From positions 1-38,919 of the forward strand of contig SLKI01000067.1 of NCBI GenBank assembly GCA_007134695.1: DNA of 38,919 bases. The letters are read 5' to 3'. The notes beneath the pieces were generated by a model. The model saw only the letters and a program-made list of their open reading frames with translations. It ran no database searches and was not told the origin of the DNA. Source of the stretch: Balneolaceae bacterium (GTDB lineage Bacteria > Bacteroidota > Rhodothermia > Balneolales > Balneolaceae). This document shows positions 9,601-15,921 of the stretch, piece after piece (within the stretch, counting starts at the first letter, position 1; every line of letters begins with the position of its first letter). Position numbers and translations under genes: made by a program.

Positions 9601-12480
9601 ATCTATCGCCGAGGCGGCGTTTTTGTTCACCGCACCGACAAAATGCCGGAAGCAGACCTGACGCTTGTTTTGGCCGTGGCCCATGTGGTGTTTGAAAAGC
9701 AACTGCCCGATCTGAATGAGAAGCGATTGAACGGTAATTATGTACAGTGGCGCGGAGGCGTAAAGAATCGTAACTATGAACCGCTCCTTGGTAAAGAGCA
9801 GGATGAGACGGCCTCAGGCCCGATTCCGGGTGCAAAAAAGACGATTGGAGATAGAGAGCCGGAGGACGCGGAGAAGGGGTCGGGAGAGAAAGAGATCGAA
9901 GAAAATGAGGCTGGCGAGAAGGCCGGAGAAAAGAAAGGGAATGAGACGGTTGGGGAGCCGGAGGCCGCGGAAAACCCGGAGGCGCCGGAGGGACGGCCCG
10001 TCCGGCCCGAATCGGACGACGAGCTGCAGATCTTTAACGGTTTCGGCGGGTTCAATGCCCAGGGGGATGAGTATCACATTGTAGTCAATCCCCATCCTGA
10101 AACCGGCCATCCACAACTTCCGCCGGCGCCCTGGATCAATGTAATTGCCAATCCGGATTTCGGTTTTATTGTGTCTGAAAGGGGGGGAGGGTACACCTGG
10201 AGTGAAAACAGCCGGGAGAACAAACTGACCGCCTGGTCCAACGACCCTGTCGTTGACCCGGTCTCTGAAGCGTTCTACATCCGGGACGAACAGACCCGTC
10301 GATTCTGGTCTCCGACTCCGGGGCCTGTAGCTTCGGGCCGGCCTTGCAAAGTGGTTCATGGGTTCGGTTATACAGAATTTCATCAGCACGTGGCAAATCT
10401 TGAACATCGGCTTACCCAATTCGTGCCTCGTGAGGGAGCGGTCAAGATTTCGATGCTCGACCTGACAAATCATGGGCCGGAAGAGCGTGAAATTTCAATT
10501 TTCCGTTATCTCGAACAGGTACTGGGAATCGATCGAAACGTCTCTTCAAGACACATTGTGCCGAACCGTTCCTCATCAGGCTCCATACTTTACACGGTGA
10601 ATCCATACAATAACGAGTTTGCCGGCCGAACGGCTTTTGCAACTGTGCCGGTCATGCCGGAAGATGCGACTCTCCGCTGTACCACAGACCGCACGTCATT
10701 TCTGGGGCGGAATCAAAAGCCGGAGCTGCCAAAAGCGATCTGTTGTGAAGAGGAACTGGAAGAGTTGGTCGAACCGGGGATAGATCCGTGTGCGGCATTT
10801 CAGGTACGGTTCACAGTGATGCCGGGCGAGTCGGTCCGCCTGATCTTTCTTGAAGGGGAGGGGAGTTCCAAAGTTCAGGCCGATCAGCTGATACAAAGCT
10901 ACTCTGAGGCGGAAAAATCGGAGAGCGAACTGCGGGAGGTCAAGGCGTTCTGGAAACGCCGAATGGGCAGAGTCCGGGTTTCGACCCCCGAACCTGTACT
11001 CGATCTGCTGGTCAATGGATGGCTGACCTATCAAAATATTTCATGCCGGATGTGGGCGCGGACTGCATTCTACCAGGCGGGTGGAGCGTTTGGATATCGT
11101 GATCAGCTTCAGGATTCGCTTGCCGCGCTCTATACAGATCCGGAGATTACCCGCAATCAAATCCTATTACATGCCAAAAGACAGTTCAGGGAAGGAGATG
11201 TGCTTCACTGGTGGCATCCGCCGACCGGCCGCGGAATCCGTTCCCGGATTACCGACGACCGCCTCTGGCTGCCCTATGCCGTCTGGTTCTACCTGGAGTC
11301 GACGGGAGATGATTCGATCCTGCATGAACAGGTGCCGTGGATATCTGCCCGGCATCTCGAAGAGTATGAGCACGAAGTCTATCTGCAGCCAGAAGTGCTG
11401 GATGAAACCGCCACCGTTTTTGAGCACTGTGCACGGGCGATCGAAGTGACACTGAAGTTTGGGAAAAACGGCCTGCCGCTGATGGGTGGAGGCGACTGGA
11501 ATGACGGGATGAATCGAGTGGGTGAAAAAGGAGAGGGAGAGAGTGTTTGGCTCGGGTTTTTTCTCTATTCGGTACTCCTGCCATTCGCCGGGATCAGCCA
11601 ATCCATGAAAGATACCGAGCGGGCCAGTCAGTTCCGTAAGGCAGCCGCGGACCTGAAAAAGCAACTCAACAGCAACGGTTGGGACGGAGAATGGTATCTG
11701 AGAGCCTTTTACGACGACGGGACTCCACTCGGATCGGCCGAAAATGATGAGTGCAGGATCGACGCGATTTCACAAGCCTGGTCGGTAATCTCCGGGGTTG
11801 CAACGAGAAGCAAGGGGCGCAAAGCGATGGCTGCCGTTGAACAACATCTGATTTCCGAGCAGGATCGTCTGATAAGGCTGCTTTCACCGCCGTTTGACAA
11901 AACAGAAAAAAACCCGGGCTATATCAAAGGATATATACCCGGAGTACGGGAAAATGGAGGTCAATATACACACGGGGCTCTCTGGGTCATCAAGGCGTTT
12001 GCCGAGTCGGGGCAGGGTGCCAAAGCGATGAAATATTTCAACCTTATCAATCCTCTCAATCACACCCGTAATCGTGACGGAGTGATGAGATATAAGGTGG
12101 AGCCGTATGTGATGCCTGCCGACGTCTACGGAGAACCGCCGCTGACCGGAATGGGAGGCTGGAGTTGGTACACCGGTTCTGGCGGGTGGATGTATCGAGT
12201 TGCACTGGAATCGATACTCGGTTTCCGGTTCGATGGAGATGGAGTGGTTCTGGATCCATCGATACCGCCCGGCTGGCCGGAGTTCGAGCTGGAGGTTCAG
12301 CTCAAAGAGGATACGGTTTGTGAAATTCGGGTCCGCAATCCTGACGGGCTGGAGTCGGGCCTGCTCAAAGGTACGGTGGATGGCATGGAGGTTCGGTTCG
12401 AAGAGAAGCCGGCCAGAATTCAGATTCCGAAGGATGGCAACAGACATCAACTGAATCTGGTCCTTTATTCACCGGATTGA
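3601..12480 (+). CDS. Cyclic beta-1,2-glucan synthase (GT84 + GH94), inner-membrane
   Basis: This giant protein (2959 aa from ATG 3601; a GTG at 3598 is also in frame) matches the NdvB/Cgs family. Known members initiate, elongate and cyclise beta-1,2-glucan from UDP-glucose and are usually about 2800-2900 aa. Order of parts: a helical cytoplasmic N-region; membrane helices near residues 405-465; a GT84 domain with D625 and D627 in LDADTKL and the RNHRWTRGDW motif; more membrane helices near 825-1010; a glucoamylase-like segment (GTMFEYLMPLLF, YMAHHHGMSLLA); two beta-sandwich halves; and a C-terminal GH94 phosphorylase domain (GYRDQLQD, GGGDWNDGMN with D2632 and D2635, WYTGSGGWMY). A Glu/Lys/Gly-rich insertion at about residues 2066-2138 looks disordered. 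No glucan exporter gene is adjacent. Likely role: osmoregulated periplasmic glucan. Confidence 0.93.
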   Translation: MTEQSTVSFNIGHLQETARDLAGMHEFAKVTGDIKTVQPILDKAKGVLDKTYRTLSRLAKEGEDLSSAAEWLIDNYYIIQEQIVQIPVDFPKEYQRTIPALQKGELQKMPRVYELVLNYLNYTDNVVDTESLSRYLHSYQEREPLMQGEIWAIPIMIRLNLIEKLAEKASRILLRKRVRREVGELIEQIKALETAEPGVVTGRLSGWMNRLAEGPQHLYLIEIYNALQAEGLLHDEQKRWVGYRFRKFDLTLEEAMRIEAQQQSRIQVSIQNAVVSLREVSEYDWSEFVEANSLIDQILRLDPAGVYPEMDAQTRDSYRKVVERLSRRSRMSEPEVAESVLLMSERQENGERLHPAERLYHREWIRQHVGYWLVGEGYQELAARVDYSMPVRERMTRFLDRRHGLYISAIGAHTLILLMILWVVTGVAAADTLEALFLLLIAFFPALDLSVSAVNRFFAFFLPPRVLPKMSYKSEIPDESRTLVVVPTMITSPADVRRQAELLEIRSLANPNSELQFVLLSDFTDADKQVKEKDKEILKEAGETIAELNQKYSSKYGDRFFLLHRERIWNESEHAWMGWERKRGKLEEFNRLLVDPEAETSYRWIEGDFISSISSTPVQFVITLDADTKLPPDSARHLIRTIAHPLNSAWYDPDKGRIAKGYGVIQPRISIPPESARRTWFTRIFSGNVGIDPYSTAVSDIYQDLAGEAVFTGKGIYHVHAFHKVLDGRFPENRILSHDLIESTYLRAGLATDIELFDDYPPTYDSFSKRNHRWTRGDWQIASWLLPRVPEAEGKVRNPINLLSKWKIFDNLRRSLNPFFLTLFFIAGWFWLPGAAWLWTLAAFGILAFPIYVTLSSDILNRPARVRWKLYWEKVRSNLKINTAQALFTLIILPHQAIVHLDAILRSLYRMIISKRWLLEWTTASLAERNSFDSPLSYLRSMVFPVLLGLAILAAGIWFYPAKLWIFIPFFLLWSGSPIYLWKISRPIKTRGRPFTREEEQKLKNYARRTWFLFERFINEEHSWLPPDNYQEDPPLRPVARTSPTNIGLALTSTQVAYNMGYITFSELLDRLERMLSSMEQLERYRGHFYNWYETRLGEVLSPRYISTVDSGNLAACLIVVKQAVRESMNVNGINRNIWSGLNDTILTIDEIFTELKADGFLPDEIHERITFFTGRMREELAEKQPAKVAELLEKLQAIKKEASSLSAINLMPVGSQLGDVQMEHLLFWLESPLRLVEKAIAEYRCLGDAGDVDPSEFSPSGICNLTIENGGDPACSRMFERWSRQVELITGLSEQFVEEMDFSFLYLENRDLFSIGYNVEKSQLDKGTYDLLASEARIASYIAIAKGDVPVKHWFRLSRRLTSIGRNEILLSWGGTMFEYLMPLLFLRSWPETLMSNTYENVLQWQREYGDSRNRPWGFSESAYNFLNLDMHYQYQAFGAPGLGLKRGLAEEYVVAPYASMLSLMVNPSESLKNIREIEKAGGLGLIGFYDAIDYTPGRLNGEEGRKVVKTYMAHHHGMSLLALENILNGWSLHHYFHSDPRIRSSELILQEKVPRGVPIKEPHPIDVELEPGEKRTPQQIVEHAGIDELDASPPRLHMLSNGKFSTFVTHAGTGQSKVNGVALNGWEPDPTADPLGLFFYIRDLESGKFWSAMHQPVRSKPDRYDTWFHNGKIVTSRVDDWMETTTEICVSPDQMMELRKLKLTNYAERERTIEITSYAEVVLNRREDHVSHPAFSKLFVQTDYLPEHHAVIARRRPRSEDEKPTWLVHTFAGQGPDNLTEPLQFETERANFIGRGRTLADPLAMESGYRLPGALGNVTDPVVSLRTEIRLKPGETVEITFGLGKAGSREEAEELADQFDNRHATNRVFDLATVYSSVELNHLGITSKQAHDFQKLASWLLYADNRFRGEERQLRENRKQQPDLWAYGVSGDFPLIVFRIDDTNQMKALRKLIKAHAFWRMNGLETELLILNDHPPGYIDEVQEAIHQAIEMSTEQEVIYRRGGVFVHRTDKMPEADLTLVLAVAHVVFEKQLPDLNEKRLNGNYVQWRGGVKNRNYEPLLGKEQDETASGPIPGAKKTIGDREPEDAEKGSGEKEIEENEAGEKAGEKKGNETVGEPEAAENPEAPEGRPVRPESDDELQIFNGFGGFNAQGDEYHIVVNPHPETGHPQLPPAPWINVIANPDFGFIVSERGGGYTWSENSRENKLTAWSNDPVVDPVSEAFYIRDEQTRRFWSPTPGPVASGRPCKVVHGFGYTEFHQHVANLEHRLTQFVPREGAVKISMLDLTNHGPEEREISIFRYLEQVLGIDRNVSSRHIVPNRSSSGSILYTVNPYNNEFAGRTAFATVPVMPEDATLRCTTDRTSFLGRNQKPELPKAICCEEELEELVEPGIDPCAAFQVRFTVMPGESVRLIFLEGEGSSKVQADQLIQSYSEAEKSESELREVKAFWKRRMGRVRVSTPEPVLDLLVNGWLTYQNISCRMWARTAFYQAGGAFGYRDQLQDSLAALYTDPEITRNQILLHAKRQFREGDVLHWWHPPTGRGIRSRITDDRLWLPYAVWFYLESTGDDSILHEQVPWISARHLEEYEHEVYLQPEVLDETATVFEHCARAIEVTLKFGKNGLPLMGGGDWNDGMNRVGEKGEGESVWLGFFLYSVLLPFAGISQSMKDTERASQFRKAAADLKKQLNSNGWDGEWYLRAFYDDGTPLGSAENDECRIDAISQAWSVISGVATRSKGRKAMAAVEQHLISEQDRLIRLLSPPFDKTEKNPGYIKGYIPGVRENGGQYTHGALWVIKAFAESGQGAKAMKYFNLINPLNHTRNRDGVMRYKVEPYVMPADVYGEPPLTGMGGWSWYTGSGGWMYRVALESILGFRFDGDGVVLDPSIPPGWPEFELEVQLKEDTVCEIRVRNPDGLESGLLKGTVDGMEVRFEEKPARIQIPKDGNRHQLNLVLYSPD
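9796..10014 (+). other. Low-complexity Glu/Lys/Gly/Pro-rich insertion inside the glucan synthase
   Basis: This in-frame segment encodes about 73 residues dominated by E, K, G, A and P. It sits between a phosphorylase-like unit ending in NYEPLLGKEQDE and the following FNGFGGFNAQGDEYHI beta-sandwich start. The DNA is purine-biased on the + strand, and spurious long frames open on both strands. It probably encodes a flexible linker between the two sandwich/phosphorylase modules. Family members usually have a short linker here, so this looks like a lineage-specific expansion. Confidence 0.7.
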
Positions 12481-12551
12481 ACGGATCCTCCGGGCTGACC
12501 GGATTGAACGGATCCTCCGGGCTGACCGAACTGACTGAATCCACCGGACTG
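12471..12551 (+). repeat. 27-bp tandem repeat spanning the glucan synthase stop codon (2 perfect + 1 diverged copy)
   Basis: The unit begins ACCGGATTGAACGG and is 27 bp long. Copies 1 (12471-12497) and 2 (12498-12524) are identical. Copy 3 (12525-12551) matches at 20 of 27 positions. Copy 1 includes the last codons and the TGA of the glucan synthase, so the array grew from the gene's end. A 27-bp unit keeps frame, and each perfect copy carries the same in-frame TGA, so copy number would not change the protein. Confidence 0.85.
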
Positions 12552-12688
12552 GCCGTATTGATGATTCTGTCACCATCAGGATCCGGCTGAGCAGATTTCA
12601 CCGCGGCCAGAAGTAATGGTAGTACAGGCCCTCGCCATCGAGAGCCTGTGGATTCGATGACTCCTTCACCTTCAGGATATGGCTGTGC

Positions 12689-12778
12689 TTACCCGGCCGT
12701 CAGTGCAAAAATAGCTGCGGCGATCAGCAGAATAAAGCTCAGTGCGATTACCAGTCGTCGAATATAGATGTGGAACAT
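12689..12778 (-). CDS. Possible 29-aa single-pass membrane peptide downstream of the flavocytochrome
   Basis: This short frame starts at an ATG 16 bp after the stop of the flavocytochrome gene, on the same strand. It encodes MFHIYIRR followed by an uninterrupted hydrophobic stretch (LVIALSFILLIAAAIFALTAG). The shape, a short basic amphipathic N-terminus then one membrane helix, is typical of small membrane proteins that accompany cytochrome complexes. There is no strong Shine-Dalgarno, which is common in this group. Tight spacing and composition are the only support; it may be chance. Confidence 0.4.
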   Translation of the reverse strand: MFHIYIRRLVIALSFILLIAAAIFALTAG

Positions 12779-12794
12779 GAAGGTCGAAGTTGGT

Positions 12795-14120
12795 TTAAAC
12801 GATGTTGAAACGTTCGGAGTGTACGTTGTAGAGAGGTACTCCCTGCCGGCGCAGAACCGTTTCGGCCAGATCCATCAAGGGTTCCGGGCCGCAGACATAA
12901 AATTCGGTGTTATCACAATTTTCCGGCAGCTCATTCAGTATCATCTCTCTGCTGATGAGGCCCTTTTGTCCATTCCATCCTGCAGGTGGATTTTCAAGTA
13001 CGTGAATCACTTCCAGGTTTAAATAATCTTCCAATTCACTCAGCTCTTCGCTGTAAACGGCCGACTTCCAGTCCGGGTTCCCATAAATCAGTTTGCACGG
13101 CCTTTGGTCCTTCCGGTCGTGCATTGTACGCAGCATACTCATGACCGGAGTGATTCCGATTCCTCCCACCACGAAGAATGCGCTTTCGGCCTTCGGGTTG
13201 AGTGTAAAGGCTCCATACGGCCCTTCAAGATAGAGTTTGGTTCCCGGGTCGACCTCTTTAACAGTTGAGCTGAAATCTCCGAGCTCCTTGATAGTAAACT
13301 CATAACGGCCTTCCGCCTCGGAGCTGGAGGCGATCGTAAATGGATGTTGCTGCAGGCTGAATGGAGTTGATCCCAGCGTAATCCAGGCAAATTGGCCAGC
13401 TTTGAATGAAAATCCCTGATGCCCGGCCGGTTTCGCTTCCAGCGTCCAGACATCTTCGGTCTCCTGCCAGACATTGGTGGCTTTGTAAGGCTGTTTCCAC
13501 ATTTTCCACGGTTTGACGATTCTCACATGGACCAGCATTCCCATCGCAAAGGCGGCCAGCCCGATCCAGAGTACTTGCTTCCACAATTCGGAGATATAAT
13601 GGCCAACCATCAGGATGTGGGCCAGTCCGATAAAAAGAATCAGAAAAGCGAACACCGCATGAGAAATTCTCCACCACTCATAGGGGATGTTGAACCGTTT
13701 TCGCCAGATGGTCAGCGCCACAAGAAGGGTCATCAAAAACAGGACACTGACGAGAGCGAACGCTCTTGGAGCGTTGACGCGAGGGTCAAAAAAGTTCCAG
13801 ACATAGCTGCTTGCAGCAAGCAGCACGACCACATGACCGAGAATAAAACCGTAGGCTACATATCCGGCCTGCCGGTGGAAGTTGAGCAGGGCGTCTGTGC
13901 CGAACGAAGCGGCAACATTTTTAAATCGAGCAGTCAATACGAACTGAAGCCCCATCAGGGCAATTCCGATAAAACCCAGTCCAACACCAAACTCGAACAA
14001 AAAACCGCGACCCGGCCGGTCATGGCCGACCAGTGCCAGATAAAGCGGGGCGAGAACCATGACTAAAAATAGCAGGGTCCAGATGAGGACTTCTTTACGA
14101 AACTCCTTTTTTGAGTTCAT
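12795..14120 (-). CDS. Ferric-reductase-like transmembrane flavocytochrome (FAD/NAD(P)H-binding)
   Basis: This 441-aa protein has six or so membrane helices in the first 215 residues, followed by a ferredoxin-NADP reductase-type module. Four helix histidines, H82/H96 and H154/H168, form two pairs each 14 apart, the bis-heme spacing of the ferric reductase/NOX-like family. The FAD-binding loop is HPFTIAS. NAD(P)H-binding motifs are GGIGITPVMSM, YVCGPEPLM and the C-terminal HSERF. It should carry electrons from cytoplasmic NAD(P)H through FAD and two hemes to an acceptor at or beyond the membrane, such as ferric iron or oxygen; the real acceptor is unknown. A possible small membrane peptide follows it, and the orphan CheB-like gene is divergent. 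Confidence 0.85.
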   Translation of the reverse strand: MNSKKEFRKEVLIWTLLFLVMVLAPLYLALVGHDRPGRGFLFEFGVGLGFIGIALMGLQFVLTARFKNVAASFGTDALLNFHRQAGYVAYGFILGHVVVLLAASSYVWNFFDPRVNAPRAFALVSVLFLMTLLVALTIWRKRFNIPYEWWRISHAVFAFLILFIGLAHILMVGHYISELWKQVLWIGLAAFAMGMLVHVRIVKPWKMWKQPYKATNVWQETEDVWTLEAKPAGHQGFSFKAGQFAWITLGSTPFSLQQHPFTIASSSEAEGRYEFTIKELGDFSSTVKEVDPGTKLYLEGPYGAFTLNPKAESAFFVVGGIGITPVMSMLRTMHDRKDQRPCKLIYGNPDWKSAVYSEELSELEDYLNLEVIHVLENPPAGWNGQKGLISREMILNELPENCDNTEFYVCGPEPLMDLAETVLRRQGVPLYNVHSERFNIV

Positions 14121-14272
14121 AGAGGTTAGTGGATTTCAAAATTATTTGGCGGTCTGTCGATCAATCGAGGACTGTTGGTATTCAGTCCGATGTCACTAGA
14201 TATTAAAAAATCATTTGAAAATAGAATTTGAGTCATTTCAGGCAACCGTGCAGGCCGAATCACCCCGGTTAA

Positions 14273-14311
14273 CCTGTAGGAAATTTCCTGATGTAGAGAT
14301 TTCATTACAGG
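14273..14311. promoter_or_regulatory. Imperfect inverted repeat in the flavocytochrome/CheB-like intergenic region
   Basis: The arms CCTGTAgGAAAT (14273-14284) and ATTTCatTACAGG (14299-14311) pair with a small bulge, and the left arm overlaps a perfect 12-bp palindrome (AGGAAATTTCCT, 14278-14289). It lies in the 351-bp region 14121-14471 between divergent genes and could be an operator. Otherwise this region holds only a weak 64-codon TTG frame (14215-14409) with no recognisable product. Confidence 0.3.
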
Positions 14312-14471
14312 AATTGTTAAAAATTCATTACCGCTTAGCGGGAATTTCAAATACACTGCCCGGCGTTATGATTATGTATGATGAGGTGAGAAAGTTCTTC
14401 CGGAGTTGATTCCCGGGGTCGATTGCTGGAGGGGTAAAACAGGGAGGTATGAATTTAAATGCAGCAAGAAA

Positions 14472-15740
14472 ATGTTCACGGATTTAAAGGATGAGAGATT
14501 GTACGAATCGATCAATGCGATCGACGGAATTAAACTGAGGGTCGCTATTTTCGATTCGAATGTTCTGATGAGGCAGATGCTCGCAAATCTGCTTCGGAAT
14601 ATCGATGGTGTAAGTATTCACACCTCGAGCGGGAGAATCGATGAAGATTCAGTGTACGACTGGGCAGAAAATAGGCCTCCAGACCTGATATTTCTGGAAC
14701 TGGAGCCAAAAGACGAGAGCTCTTTCCATAAGTTTCGAAAGATCAGGGAGGTCTATCCGGATCTTCCCATTGTACTGATGACACCGCTGAGTGATGAGGG
14801 CGCCCGGGTTGCACTGGAAGGGCTCAAGAAGGGTGCAGTGGATTACGTTACCAAACCGGACAGGAGTATGGGGTTGGTTCTGGCAAGTAAACATTTTTAC
14901 AAACGTGTATTGCCGATTATTCGCTCTTCCACACGGATCAACCGAAATTTGCTGATGGATCTGCCGAATCCGGAGAGTGCGGATTCCGCTGATGCAGACT
15001 CTGAAGAGCGTCTTGCAGCGAAATCGGCCAGCCGGATTTCATCATCGCCGCAGAACATGGATATTTCAACGGAGCATTTATCGGAGTTGAACGATCAGCC
15101 TTCAGAGAGTGTGAATACACCGATCGGGCATCCCGATATCGAACTGATTCTCGCTTCAGGCTGTATGGGAGGTGTCCATTCCCTATATCGCTGGGTAGCC
15201 TCACTGCCTGAGAAGTTGCCTGTGCCAGTTGTTGCTGTTCAGCATATGCCGAAGATCTATACCAGATATCTGGCACAGGAGCTTAACCGGATCACTGCGC
15301 TGAATGTTTCAGAGGCGGTTCACAATCAATTTCTGGAACCGGGAAATATCTATCTGGCCCCCGGCGGATATCATACTGAAATCCGAAATGAAGGCAACAG
15401 GAAAACCCTGGTGCTGCACCGCGGCCCGAGAGAACATCGCAACCGGCCTTCGGTGGATGTTTTGTTTCGGTCGGCCGCCCAGAATTATCAGGAAAAAGTT
15501 CTGGGGATCTGTTTATCCGGCGGCGGACAGGATGGGTTCAGGGGAGTAAAAGAGATCCGTAAATCTGGTGGAATGATTCTGGTCGAGAGCCGTAAAAGCT
15601 CAATTCTGTGGGAGTTACCAAACAGAATCGTTCATAAGGGGCTGGCGGCCGGAGAAGCGGAAGCTGAGAAGCTTGGATCAGAGATCATCAAATATATCTA
15701 CAGAAACCCGGCCGGGATTCGGGCAGACACTGACAGTTAA
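14472..15740 (+). CDS. Orphan CheB-like protein (receiver + methylesterase fold) with substituted key residues
   Basis: This 422-aa protein (from ATG 14472; TTG 14406 would add 22 residues) has the CheB layout: an N-terminal receiver (about 22-140), a Ser/Ala-rich linker (about 160-210) and a methylesterase domain (about 220-405). CheB normally removes glutamate methyl groups from chemoreceptors after phosphorylation. Here the usual VDDSALMR reads FDSNVLMR, with the second acidic residue as S29, and the phospho-acceptor position in LDVEMP is Glu (E76 in FLELEP). In the esterase domain, ASTGG aligns with GCMGG, putting C231 at the nucleophile position. The other catalytic residues, H258 (VQHMP) and D354 (GGGQDG), remain, as do YVTKP and PSVDVLF. 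No che genes are nearby. It may be a constitutive or non-chemotactic enzyme, or a regulator without esterase activity. Confidence 0.82.
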   Translation: MFTDLKDERLYESINAIDGIKLRVAIFDSNVLMRQMLANLLRNIDGVSIHTSSGRIDEDSVYDWAENRPPDLIFLELEPKDESSFHKFRKIREVYPDLPIVLMTPLSDEGARVALEGLKKGAVDYVTKPDRSMGLVLASKHFYKRVLPIIRSSTRINRNLLMDLPNPESADSADADSEERLAAKSASRISSSPQNMDISTEHLSELNDQPSESVNTPIGHPDIELILASGCMGGVHSLYRWVASLPEKLPVPVVAVQHMPKIYTRYLAQELNRITALNVSEAVHNQFLEPGNIYLAPGGYHTEIRNEGNRKTLVLHRGPREHRNRPSVDVLFRSAAQNYQEKVLGICLSGGGQDGFRGVKEIRKSGGMILVESRKSSILWELPNRIVHKGLAAGEAEAEKLGSEIIKYIYRNPAGIRADTDS

Positions 15741-15921
15741 CAGCCCCTCTACTCAGTATTCGATCAAGATCACAATATCGATATCGGATTTGAACGGCAG
15801 GCCAGATTACCCAGGTAGGGGATATCCCGACTCTCGCCAGAGGAATTTACCTATTTAATCGAAGCGGTGAAAACGATACTTTTCTGTTTTGTGTTTGGCA
15901 TCACATCAGTAAAAGAGAAAA

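Noticed and set aside
9774..10473. Several frames on both strands within the glucan synthase around its low-complexity insert
   Set aside because: They arise from purine-rich repetitive codons; the main frame continues through with family motifs on both sides.
14215..14409. 64-codon frame starting at TTG before the CheB-like gene
   Set aside because: No ribosome site, no recognisable sequence, and it lies over an inverted repeat in a divergent promoter region.
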